Origin: Meconema thalassinum
Taxonomy: Eukaryota; Arthropoda; Insecta; Orthoptera; Tettigoniidae
Direction: 5' to 3'
Length of the DNA: 64,000 nucleotides
Assembly (NCBI GenBank): GCA_946902985.2
Contig: OX336388.2
Location: forward strand, 371,739,387-371,803,386
The notes under the pieces are model-generated. The model saw only the letters and a program-made list of their open reading frames with translations. It was not told the origin of the DNA and did not search any database. Positions 33,487-45,491 of the stretch are shown in pieces; within the stretch, counting starts at the first letter, position 1; every line of letters starts with the position of its first letter. A program made the position numbers and the translations under genes.

Positions 33487-36400
33487 TGGTGTATTCTTGG
33501 AATACACGGTACGTGAGAACATAATGTTTAATGCTTTTGCATGGTCATTCCTTCCTCTTTGTCAAACACCAACAGTGATCTTCTATTTTCTCTTTGGTTA
33601 TCCTGTCTCTTATATCTTTTATGAGTCTGTTCTAGATATATATATTCCATGACCCACCTAGCGTCATCTAGCAGCGAATCGCTGAAGCTCTTCAACTCTT
33701 CCTGGTGCAAGAGGACTTCCTTCTCAATCTGGCCACCAGAATTTGTTACCATCGCCAGCTATTATCTCCTTGAGCAAGAGAACTTCGTCTCCTTTTTCAC
33801 TCACCATGCTGTGCTAGTATCGCCTGCTATCAACTCTTTGAAGACCATTCATCAAGAAGAACATTTATTTTTATTATGTTGGTCATGCTTATATGTATAC
33901 CTTTTGTTTCCTACCCCCACTCTTTTCCCTTCCTGGTCCCTCTGTGCTTCACTGAGCAGGTCTCACTTCTAAGTCGGCAGTTGACTCGGTCAGTTAAGGC
34001 TCAACTCGAGCCAGTCTCCTCAAACCAAGAGACACTCTTTACGTTCTACGCCATGTTGGCACAATAGATATCGTCAAGGGGAACTTCACCTTCGACATGA
34101 AATCAAGTTAAGTACAAACTTCAAGTTTTAACCTCATCCTCATGGTTTTAACTTCTACATGCTTTTAACTATTATTTTATAGGCAGTGTGAAATTACTAT
34201 ATTTTGGGGAAAATCATCCTTCGTGGGATTTTCCATGTTAGACTTCTGCATTTAAGCCGATCTTTGTGAAAGGCAGCATTTCTTATGCTTGTCAAATGAG
34301 AAATCTTCTCACACCGTGGGAGATTATTGATTACCCGCTGTCTATAAAATCACCAAGCCAGTTCCTCCGTTGGATCATCTTTGCCCCATACTTCTATTAC
34401 GTTCGTTCTGGAACCTTCCAGATCCTGTACTTTATCTACAAGTCCTGCCGTCATGTATTTTTCACTCACTTGTGAAAATACTATTTAAAATGAGGAATCT
34501 TCCTTATAAATTACTGCAATAGCGAACTTTCGTCCACCGTTGGAATGTTCTATGGCGCATTTAATTGTAATTTCCAACTTTCTCAAGAAATAGACTCTCG
34601 CCTACCTAGTGCAACCAGTTATTTTCATCATTGCAATAACTTTCTTTCCCTTAAACTTTCGTGTCTCTACAGTGAACTTTTCATCTATTTAAAAGACTAT
34701 AGTGATAACCAGTGCTTGTTCCACTTTTCTACCGCGTCGCGATCGTCCGGTTACATAAAATAAGGCCATGAACATTGATCCTAAATCCCAATTATCTTTC
34801 CTCAACCTTCTACTAACAAACCATATTAATAAAATTGTAACTTTTCTATAAGGTGTCACTCACGAAGTGCCCTTCCATTTTTGCTTGTTTATCATTAATT
34901 AATTACTGTATAACTACGTGTTTTATACACGGTTTAAGCTTACATTGTTTTTTCCCCATAATAAGGGAAAACAATACTTTCAACTCTTGAGTGAGTTATT
35001 TCTAGGTCTCACGAATTGGAAACTGCCCCATTTTGGCTCGTGATTCCTACTTAAACATAGGAAGTCTAGAACTTTCCCTTTGACTTTCTCTTCAGGTTTC
35101 ACCGTAGTGACCTGTTCTCTTTTGTATAATTGTTATAAAGTAATTCTGCTTAAATATAAGAAGTTGTAGGAACTTCTATCTTATTCTTCATGTATTTCTT
35201 ATTGTTATTTTCGAATTTGTCACTCTCTCTAGAACATTCTCTCAAGAATTTCTTAAAGTACACTCTTTGTACTCAATTTAATGTTTAAACTTTAATTACT
35301 ACATTTGTCCTTTTTAAATCTTATAAAGATTTTAGAACATATATAAGGTTTGAAACCTCATAAATTTTTATTTGCCTGGAGCAATCTCTAAATGTTAGGA
35401 GGTCTGCGACCCCATTTGTTAAAAAGTTTAAACGATCTATATTTGTCAAAAAGATATTATATATTTGTTAAAGTTATCAACTTCTCTTGAATTGTTAAAT
35501 AAATTACGATTTTTTTTTTCGCTTTCTCATTTTTCTAATACAACGGTTAGGCAAAATCCTGACTTCCTTGTGGCTCTCCCGACTAAATGTCATTAAATCC
35601 ATTAATAGGGCTTTCACTACTCGTTGCATTTGAGCAAGAACTCTTAGTGGTGACCTCATTAAAGTTTCTATTAGCTTTAATAGCTAATTCTAACGGGCCA
35701 GTAAGGCAAGTAAAGCTCGCTACGCCAGCTACCTGTTTGTGGAGATCCTCTCCGAAAACTTATGGTCAGTTTTCTAAATGATAAGTGTTTCTCTTTGTCT
35801 AAACTTTTAGCCGGCTCCTCGCTGAGTAAAAGCTTAGCCATTTCCAAATGCAACCATTGGTTCATTTACCAAAATTACTCCCCAAGGTGTAATCTTTTAT
35901 TATTTTCCTTCTTGGAAGTACTTGGTCGCTTTTGCAGGAACTCCATAACTTTGAACATTGGAAATACCAAACCTGATTCAAATCATTGGCATTCTTCGAA
36001 TTACTTTGCAAAACCGAATTGCTTTGAACAGGCATACAATAAATTTGTTACTCTCAGTCTTGCCAGACCATCACTCTTCCCCATAGTACGCAGATACATG
36101 CTTGAGAGGGATTACACTAAAGCCACTCTCTTGCAAACCGCCCAAGTTCTAGCTGTGTTTCCCGTCAGCTTGGACCAAGCTCTTACCCACTTTAGGTATC
36201 TGAGAGCGGATTTGCGGTGGCAACCGCCTCTAAGTGCATTTAAGGTTAAATTTATAACTTTTGTGGGACTCTCCTCCTACTTTCCTATCCTTTTTCTCCA
36301 GTCCAAAATCTACTTCCTTTTCTTAATCATCTTCCCTTGGTGGGTGGGTTATTCCTTAGCCAATAATCTACCCAAAAATTTGGTCCCGGAAACCCGGGAG

Positions 36401-36533
36401 AGTCCATTTGCTATTTTTATTCTTTGTCAAGAGTCATTTGACAACACCTTGCAAATTATTAATATCTGCTTTGAATCTTTCAGCTATAACTACATCGAGC
36501 AAAACCTGTGAAGGGGAAAGAGGCCGCTCCTGT
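33487..36533 (+). mobile_element. BEL/Pao long terminal repeat 2, shared by both units
   Basis: Same start and palindrome as LTR1. It directly follows the integrase end of unit 1 (…cccctcccagta) and leads into gag of unit 2. It shares derived changes with LTR3 that LTR1 lacks (for example gttaaataaattacg near 35497; cttgtggctctcccga near 35568). Confidence 0.7.
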
Positions 36534-36640
36534 CTCCTTTGGTGTGTCCCGTTCTTTCTACTTATTTGCTGCTGCCAACTTGACAGCATTTCCAAAGTTC
36601 AACAGTTTCGTGAGTTACATTTCAATTTATTTTCTTTGAC

Positions 36641-39600
36641 ATGGCTCCTACTGAAAAAGATGAAACTCTCATTGCCAGACGTTCTTCTTATAAAGGGCAA
36701 CTCACTTGATTCAGAAATTTCATCAATAAATTAAAACCCGCCGAGTGTGATTTAGATATCTTAACACAACGCCTTAAGTTGTACGAACGGTCCTATGATT
36801 ATTATGATCAAACTCAAACCGAGATTGAATCCGCTTGCCCAGAACTTCAATCGGATCGGGACGAGGTCGAACCCTTGTACTTTGAAAGGATTGCCAGGGC
36901 CCACCAACTGATCCGCAGTATCTCAGAACCGGACACTAGGGTCATCAAACCGGCCCAGTTCGCACCCGCTTCATTTCACAAAAACAAACCGAAACCGTTA
37001 CTTCCTAAGATAAGCCTACCTCACTTCTCAGGCCAGGAAGGTGAATGGTATTCTTTTTATGAACTTTACTGCTCCCTAATTCATGAAAATACTGAAATTC
37101 CCGACATACATAAATTCTACTTCTTACGTACGTCTTTGGAATGCGAGGCCTTGGCCTTGGTGGAGTCACTGCCTTTAAGCGCAGACAACTACCACATCGC
37201 CTTTAATCTCCTTAAAGAGAGATATGGCAATTTACGTTTGTGTATAGCTCGTCATATCCGCTGTCTATTTAACCTGCCAGCCGTCAAACCTAATGACGTC
37301 ACCTCTTTAAGAGACCTGTTAGACTCTATTCAATTGCACGTGAGAGCATTATATCAACTCAAGCAGCCCGTCCAAACATGGGACACTATTCTTATTGATC
37401 TGGCTACATCAAGATTCCATTTTTCAACTTTAAAGGCTTGGGAAATTGAACTCGCTCGCAAGGAGGAATTTTCGTTCGAACACTTAATCTCGTTTCTTAA
37501 CAGCCGATGCCAAGTTCTTACAGCACTCTCATTTCAGTGCGAAAATGTCGAAAAGAGTAATCAGTGTCACATTTTTGAGAAAAACCTTGCTTTTTCAAAG
37601 GGTCATCAGCCCCCATCTGTCGAGAACAAGCAAACCCGTTCTGCTTCTTGTAATCATGCAAGAGAACATATCAAGCCGCCCAACAAATCTTTAAAATGCA
37701 CGCTCTGTAAAAAGCTTCACACATTGTATTTGTGCAAATCCTTTAAAGAATTGTCCGTCGAAGACCGAAGGGAGTTTGTCTTCAATAGCAAACATTGTTT
37801 CAATTGCTTGTCACCTAAGCATTCTTCTTCAAACTGTACGTCATCCAATCTCTGTTTCCATTGTAAAAAACCGCATCATTCTTTATTGCACGTCCATGAT
37901 AAATCGAGGTCATCAGTACCCGCTTCTTCAAGCTCCATGCAGAGCAGCGCCGAACAAACTAATGCTTCTTCCTGCATTTCTAACGCCGAAACTTCTCACA
38001 GTGTGCAAGCCCTTTTGACCACTGTACAATTCGAAATCCAAGATAAATTTGGAAATTGGGTTCGAACCCGCGGTCTTCTCGATTCCGCTTCAACTCATAA
38101 CTTTGTTTCGCAATCATTAATTTAAAAACTAGGTCTTTCGTCATCGCCTACTTCTATCAATGTGACCGGCATTGACAATTTGAAAACTCAAGTCTTGCAG
38201 TCTTCAAAATTGAAAATCAGAGACGTTTGCCAAAGAAACACCAATCTTAACTTAAACTGTCTCATTCTTACCAGTATCGGCAAGGACACTCCTAGCAGCT
38301 CTATTAACACTTCCAGTTTAAAGATTCCTTCGCCCTTAAGGTTAGCTGATCCTCAGTTTAATGCTCAAGGTCCCATTGATGTACTTTTCAGTGCCAACGT
38401 TTTTTGGAATTGCCTTCGTAAACAGGTTCGCAAGTTATCTTCAAACGTGGTCGCTAGAGACACCGATTTTGGTTGGGTTATTACTGGTGAAATCCAACAT
38501 CCCAGTGTTCAAACCAAAGCGCAATGTCATTTCGTTACAGCTGACATAAATCCCATTTCCGAAAAAGAGAACGCTCATGTTTTCGATCTCGACACTTTTG
38601 AAAAACACTTGCCGAAACGATGTCTTATCGTGAACAATTACGCCATCTTTGTAAGTTGTTTAAATGGTTTTGCCTTCTTCCCGCACAAGATGGCAATTCA
38701 AGTTCGCCTCGCCTTGTGTTACTTCGTGTACCTTCTCATGTCATTTTTTATAGCAGGTAATTGCTTAAACTCTCTCTCGAAAACTATCTTCCCCTTGTGT
38801 AAAACCATGGCTATCAGTCTCCATCACTTCGCTGTAAGCTATGTTTCACTTCTTTCGCTATTTAGAAGGATGGCCACGGCCGGCTCCCTCCTCCTTCCTC
38901 ACAATTGGAAGCCGCTTTTGAAACCGCTTGAAAATATGAATTCTCTAGCATCTAGAACAACTATTCTTATGCATAAACTCCTTCTCAATGTTCCGGCTTC
39001 TCTTCCTTTTTCGGAAGAATCAAGCTTTTTTCTCTCGAAAATTGTCGGATTCCGTAATCCTCAAAATTAGGCGAAATTGATTTCTTACTTTATTTCATAT
39101 GGCTTTAAATTGTTTTTTCACGTCCAAGCCACGAATGACTGCATGTCGTGTTACTCGTTCCGCTTTAAGTTACAGCTGATTCAACTAGTGTTGTTTGGTT
39201 ACTTCAAACTGCTTGTTTGTCAAACTTGTTTGTATACAAGCCTGGATAACGCCAAGTTGTTGTTTATTTCCTGTACGCTTGCCAAAGATCAAAGCAAGTT
39301 TCTCTTATCTCAACTCGGGCTGACTGCCAACCATCGTCTTGCGAGTTGCTTCTGTAAGCTCGGAAGCCGCTCACCTACTTCCCAAAATAAACTTGTTCCG
39401 GTTAAGGACTCTTTCAGATATTTATATTCCTTATCTCGTTGTACTATGTGGGTCAAGGTCGTTCATGCTTACGTCTCCCACTTACTCACGCTTGTATTCT
39501 ACAACTGCTTCGATTCCTGTTTCACAACATCGTTGCGTATTTTTCACGCGCTTATGTATTGCACTCTGCTTACATATTTTGCACTTTTATTGTTCATTGA

Positions 39601-40459
39601 TGAACAAACTTGTTTTTTCTTGTCGTCACATTCGATGTGTTTTTGTATTTATACTTGTTATGTCACGTTTCTCGCTGATTTAAGTATTTTTCTGAGTAAC
39701 TCCTTCGATACTCATTATGACTTGAGGTCATTGTTTATGGCTACTAGTTTGTTACCTATGGTGTTCTTGCTTTCTACTCGCATAGTTCCTTTGTTTATTT
39801 GGTATATTCTTATCCTTAACAGATGTACTTGTTTCTATACGCTTTGTTTAAACTTGTTAATTCTCCTTTTGCATCGTATCGCCATCTTTACTAGTGCTTT
39901 ATTTCCCTCAGCTTCTAGCTATTTCGTGATTGAAGGTGTCGTTAATTCTCGTTTTTTAACTCCGCTTTCCAATGACCCTGATGACCTGCTTCCACTTACA
40001 CCTGGTCACTTCCTTATCGGCACTTCTCTTTCTGCCCCTCCTCCTCTTCCCAATTCTTACAGGGATTCTAATTTACCTATTGTTTGGCGTAAACTTGAAG
40101 CCCTCCGCAATTCCTTTTGGAAGAGGTGGACCTTGGAATATTTAACTTCCTTGCAACGGAGACAGAAGTGGTTTCTTTCCAGTCCCGACATTAAAGTGGG
40201 GGACTTGGTCTTAGTTAGGGATGTTTCACCCCCCCCCCCCCTAGTATGGATCTCGGGTAGAGTGACCGAGTGTTATCCTGGAAGAGATGGGAGAGTCAGG
40301 GTGGTCAGAGCCTTGATCACTAATGGTCAGATCACAAGACCACTTCTCTTCAATTGCTTTATTACCTTTAAATGTTTAACTGCTTCTTTGTTCTCTGTTG
40401 GTGTTTTTTCCCCTCCCAGTATGGTGTATTCTTGGAATACACGGTACGTGAGAACATAA
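36641..40459 (+). pseudogene. Pao gag-protease with integrase C-terminus (unit 2)
   Basis: Near-identical repeat of unit 1: the 448-residue Gag portions differ at one residue that I can see (R to K before PPNK). The same three in-frame stops occur at 36707-36709 (TGA), 38123-38125 (TAA) and 39068-39070 (TAG). Here the C tract has 13 C (40229-40241), so the integrase C-terminal domain continues in frame (LVWISGRVTECYPGRDGRVR) and the frame runs on slightly into LTR3. The polymerase core is missing exactly as in unit 1, so the deletion pre-dates the duplication. Confidence 0.85.
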
Positions 40460-43311
40460 TGTTTAATGCTTTTGCATGGTCATTCCTTCCTCTTTGTCAA
40501 ACACCAACAGTGATCTTCTATTTTCTCTTTGGTTATCCTGTCTCTTATATCTTTTATGAGTCTGTTCTAGATATATATATTCCATGACCCACCTAGCGTC
40601 ATCTAGCAGCGAATCGCTGAAGCTCTTCAACTCTTCCTGGTGCAAGAGGACTTCCTTCTCAATCTGGCCACCATAATTTGTTACCATCGCCAGCTATTAT
40701 CTCCTTGAGCAAGAGAACTTCGTCTCCTTTTTCACTCACCATGCTGTGCTAGTATCGCCTGCTATCAACTCTTTGAAGACCATTCATCAAGAAGAACATT
40801 TATTTTTATTATGTTGGTCATGCTTATATGTATACCTTTTGTTTCCTACCCCCACTCTTTTCCCTTCCTGGTCCCTCTGTGCTTCACTGAGCAGGTCTCA
40901 CTTCTAAGTCGGCAGTTGACTCGGTCAGTTAAGGCTCAACTCGAGCCAGTCTCCTCAAACCAAGAGACACTCTTTACGTTCTACGCCATGTTGGCACAAT
41001 AGATATCGTCAAGGGGAACTTCACCTTCGACATGAAATCAAGTTAAGTACAAACTTCAAGTTTTAACCTCATCCTCATGGTTTTAACTTCTACATGCTTT
41101 TAACTATTATTTTATAGGCAGTGTGAAATTACTATATTTTGGGGAAAATCATCCTTCGTGGGATTTTCCATGTTAGACTTCTGCATTTAAGCCAATCTTT
41201 GTGAAAGGCAGCATTTCTTATGCTTGTCAAATGAGAAATCATCTCACACCGTGGGAGATTATTGATTACCCGCTGTCTATAAAATCACCAAGCCAGTTCC
41301 TCCGTTGGATCATCTTTGCCCCATACTTCTATTACGTTCGTTCTGGAACCTTCCAGATCCTGTACTTTATCTACAAGTCCTGCCGTCATGTATTTTTCAC
41401 TCACTTGTGAAAATACTATTTAAAATGAGGAATCTTCCTTATAAATTACTGCAATAGCGAACTTTCGTCCACCGTTGGAATGTTCTATGGCGCATTTAAT
41501 TGTAATTTCCAACTTTCTCAAGAAATAGACTCTCGCCTACCTAGTGCAACCAGTTATTTTCATCATTGCAATAACTTTCTTTCCCTTAAACTTTCGTGTC
41601 TCTACAGTGAACTTTTCATCTATTTAAAAGACTATAGTGATAACCAGTGCTTGTTCCACTTTTCTACCGCGTCGCGATCGTCCGGTTACATAAAATAAGG
41701 CCATGAACATTGATCCTAAATCCCAATTATCTTTCCTCAACCTTCTACTAACAAACCATATTAATAAAATTGTAACTTTTCTATAAGGTGTCACTCACGA
41801 AGTGCCCTTCCATTTTTGCTTGTTTATCATTAATTAATTACTGTATAACTACGTGTTTTATACACGGTTTAAGCTTACATTGTTTTTTCCCCATAATAAG
41901 GGAAAACAATACTTTCAACTCTTGAGTGAGTTATTTCTAGGTCTCACGAATTGGAAACTGCCCCATTTTGGCTCGTGATTCCTACTTAAACATAGGAAGT
42001 CTAGAACTTTCCCTTTGACTTTCTCTTCAGGTTTCACCGTAGTGACCTGTTCTCTTTTGTATAATTGTTATAAAGTAATTCTGCTTAAATATAAGAAGTT
42101 GTAGGAACTTCTATCTTATTCTTCATGTATTTCTTATTGTTATTTTCGAATTTGTCACTCTCTCTAGAACATTCTCTCAAGAATTTCTTAAAGTACACTC
42201 TTTGTACTCAATTTAATGTTTAAACTTTAATTACTACATTTGTCCTTTTTAAATCTTATAAAGATTTTAGAACATATATAAGGTTTGAAACCTCATAAAT
42301 TTTTATTTGCCTGGAGCAATCTCTAAATGTTAGGAGGTCTGCGACCCCATTTGTTAAAAAGTTTAAACGATCTATATTTGTCAAAAAGATATTATATATT
42401 TGTTAAAGTTATCAACTTCTCTTGAATTGTTAAATAAATTACGATTTTTTTTTTTCGATTTCTCATTTTTCTAATACAACGGTTAGGCAAAATCCTGACT
42501 TCCTTGTGGCTCTCCCGACTAAATGCCATTAAATCCATTAATAGGGCTTTCACTACTCGTTGCATTTGAGCAAGAACTCTTAGTGGTGACCTCATTAAAG
42601 TTTCTATTAGCTTTAATAGCTAATTCTAACGGGCCAGTAAGGCAAGTAAAGCTCGCTACGCCAGCTACCTGTTTGTGGAGATCCTCTCCGAAAACTTATG
42701 GTCAGTTTTCTAAATGATAAGTGTTTCTCTTTGTCTAAACTTTTAGCCGGCTCCTCGCTGAGTAAAAGCTTAGCCATTTCCAAATGCAACCATTGGTTCA
42801 TTTACCAAAATTACTCCCCAAGGTGTAATCTTTTATTATTTTCCTTCTTGGAAGTACTTGGTCGCTTTTGCAGGAACTCCATAACTTTGAACATTGGAAA
42901 TACCAAACCTGATTCAAATCATTGGCATTCTTCGAATTACTTTGCAAAAACGAATTGCTTTGAACAGGCATACAATAAATTTGTTACTCTCAGTCTTGCC
43001 AGACCATCACTCTTCCCCATAGTACGCAGATACATGCTTGAGAGGGATTACACTAAAGCCACTCTCTTGCAAACCGCCCAAGTTCTAGCTGTGTTTCCCG
43101 TCAGCTTGGACCAAGCTCTTACCCACTTTAGGTATCTGAGAGCGGATTTGCGGTGGCAACCGCCTCTAAGTGCATTTAAGGTTAAATTTATAACTTTTGT
43201 GGGACTCTCCTCCTACTTTCCTATCCTTTTTCTCCAGTCCAAAATCTACTTCCTTTTCTTAATCATCTTCCCTTGGTGGGTGGGTTATTCCTTAGCCAAT
43301 AATCTACCCAA
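40422..43311 (+). mobile_element. BEL/Pao long terminal repeat 3, truncated
   Basis: It matches LTR2 almost base for base from the start to aataatctaccc, then stops at about 43311. The final ~150-290 bp of the LTR are gone. The sequence after the break belongs to a SINE that has itself lost its tail part, which marks a deletion junction. Confidence 0.8.
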
Positions 43312-43317
43312 CAAGTT

Positions 43318-43617
43318 CCGTTCAATTTCAAGTAGTTCCTACTTCTCTACCAGATGTCACTGACACCTAGTGGTGATCGTTGGATCTTTGAAAGTGCTTT
43401 TAAACGAAATCTAACCTAGAAATTTAGCTTCACACAAGTTTAGTTAGTGGAAGGATCTTTTACATGGCATAGGACCGTCGACTTTACTTTCCCTCCGAAG
43501 GAAGACATACTGAGGGATTTTTAACGCTTTTAAAAAATCCGACGACGTCGGCCGGGTTTGAACCCGAGATCTTGGGTACAGCAGTTCAGCATGCTACCAA
43601 CTACGCCACCGAAGCCA
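43318..43617 (-). mobile_element. SINE S3, tail-truncated, at deletion junction
   Basis: Minus-strand S3 copy from caatttcaagtagttcctac to the head at 43560-43617 (gggtttgaacccgagatctt). The outer ~180 bp of its 3' half, which should include the (ccaa)n tail, are missing next to the cut Pao LTR. Confidence 0.8.
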
Positions 43618-43619
43618 CT

Positions 43620-44045
43620 TAATAAATCATTTCTCACAAAATGGAGGGGGTTAAGTTGAATGACCGGTTTCATATTGACAATTAGTGTTGGCTGACTGAA
43701 GAATTACAATATGGGAAGAATATCACACTGAAAATGGGCGTCAAATATCGCCTTGACCTAGATTGAAGCAGCTCTGAGTTCTGTCATGGTATTTGAATTG
43801 TAACGCATGGTGATGGAGGTCGAATACACACGTTATCTGGTGTGCTATTGGTTATGTTAATGACGATTGTACATATTTCACCTTGACTTTAAACTAAGAT
43901 GGAAGTGAAAAACGTATCATAAAAACTTTCAATAATATTATACACTTCAGCCATGACCCATCTCTGAAAGATTCCTCCACATTCTAGTAAGACCTTGACC
44001 GAATTTCCTGTACACATTAATCAACACCATAAAGCTCAAATCTTA
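43620..44045. other. No recognisable feature
   Basis: No gene or repeat boundary was identified. Confidence 0.4.
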
Positions 44046-44049
44046 GGCA

Positions 44050-44396
44050 AAATGTGTTGTTGATTCCTTTAGGGGCTTTGCGACATAGTCATGTAGCACC
44101 GTGTACTTGGATGTGTGTTGAATTTGTCTGTATTTGCAATGGAGGTAGGATTTTGTTAGAATACGGCCGTTAGGTACCATTCCGGCATTTGCCTGGAGTA
44201 GAAGTGGGAAATCACGGAAAGCCACTTCCAGGATGACTGCGGTTGGAACCGATCCCACCTCAGTTTTGCCTCGCGGGCCTGAGTTGACCGCGTTCCAGCC
44301 TTCAGACCAGAATTAAATTTCTTGCCAGAGCCGGGAATCGAATCCGGGCCTCCGTGTTGACAGCCAAGAATGCCAGCCACTACGTTACGAGGTGGT
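44050..44396 (-). mobile_element. tRNA-derived SINE (family S1)
   Basis: Minus-strand S1 copy with head near 44330-44396 (B box seen as gggaatcgaatccggg) and body (aatcacggaaagccacttcc; tttgcctggagtagaagtgg). The 3' part includes agtcatgtagcaccgtgtac. Confidence 0.75.
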
Positions 44397-44469
44397 ATGC
44401 AAAATGTATACGTACCTAGGTATGTCTACCCCTTATTAGCCTATTTCGGTTTGGTTAGTTGTTTCCTTA

Positions 44470-44912
44470 GTTAAGAATTTGTCTGATAACCGGTGTTAAT
44501 TGTGATGACTGTATTAGTGAGTGTTATCTGTGATTCAAGTAAGGACTGCAGACAATCAATTTTTAATTAGTTCCTACTTTTGCTATCAAATGCTACCGTC
44601 CGCGACAACTAGCTGCAAACTTAGCTACTAGATGCCATCGCAAACAGCACTTAGCGCCGAACTTGGGGAACTAATAGAGCGTTATCAAATCTAACCTACA
44701 AATGTTAGCTTCACACAAGTATAGTTAGTGGGAGTTTTTTTTTCATGCCATAAATCTATAACATTGGCCCGCCGGCTTTACTTCCCCTCCGAAGGAAGGA
44801 ATACTGAGGGATTTTTAACGTTCTTAAAAAATTCGACGACTTTGGCAGGGTTTGACCTCGCGATCTTGGGCATTGAAGCTCAGCATGCTACCAACTACGC
44901 CACCGAATTATT
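44470..44912 (-). mobile_element. SINE S3, lacking its extreme tail
   Basis: Minus-strand S3 copy from tttgtctgataaccggtgtt to the head at 44850-44912 (ctcagcatgctaccaactac; degraded B box). It is directly followed by an S5-type SINE. Confidence 0.75.
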
Positions 44913-44924
44913 TCAGTTTACAAC

Positions 44925-45485
44925 GAAGTCGGGGATGAGATGCGATGCGTTTTGATGTGGCGTGTGTCCTTTCCAGTTGGATGTTCTTCCTGACGCAACC
45001 TTATAAGAGATTTTTTTGTTGTCATGTAGCCTCCTGAGAGGCCGAGTGCAGGTCTTTCTAGTCGACGCCCGTGGGCGACCTGCGCGTCGGGATGAGAGAT
45101 GGAATGGATGAAGATGAATGAAACTGGGCAAGGATGTGGAAGGAAGCGGCCGTGGCCTGTCAGAAGGTACTGTCCCAGCATTTGCCTGGTGTTGAAAATG
45201 GGAAACCACGGAAAACCATTTCAAGGACAGCCGACGGTGGGGCTCGAACCCACGCGTCTACCGAGTCAGCAGAGAGCTTGGCCCCTTGACCTAACGCTGC
45301 GCTTTAGCCCGCGTAGCCACTACTGTCGGTTTTATAAGAGATACAATGAATGAAGGTGAACAATTGTGGGCAAGAATGAGATGGAAGGAAGCGGCCATGT
45401 CTTATTTTAAGATACCGTCCTAGAATTTGCCTGGAGCTGAAAATAGGCAACTCTAGCTAGCGTAGCTACTGCTGTCTGTATGCAA
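44925..45485 (-). mobile_element. Older SINE S5, degraded and split by a younger SINE
   Basis: 3' part at 44925-45011 (read on minus: gttgcgtcaggaagaacatc, then tctcatccccgacttcg). The 5' part is 45343-45485 (gacagcagtagctacgctag at its head). The B-box region appears deleted. The younger insertion is 45012-45331. Confidence 0.7.
45012..45331 (-). mobile_element. Younger S5-type SINE with a different tail
   Basis: Minus-strand SINE with the S5 head (agtggctacgcgggctaaag; gcgtgggttcgagccccacc) and the shared body. Its 3' module is unlike the older S5 (gacgcgcaggtcgcccacgg, ctcggcctctcaggaggcta), and it ends in an A-rich tail. The target duplication TTATAAGAGAT at 45001-45011 and 45332-45342 is exact. 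Confidence 0.8.
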
Positions 45486-45491
45486 ATTATA

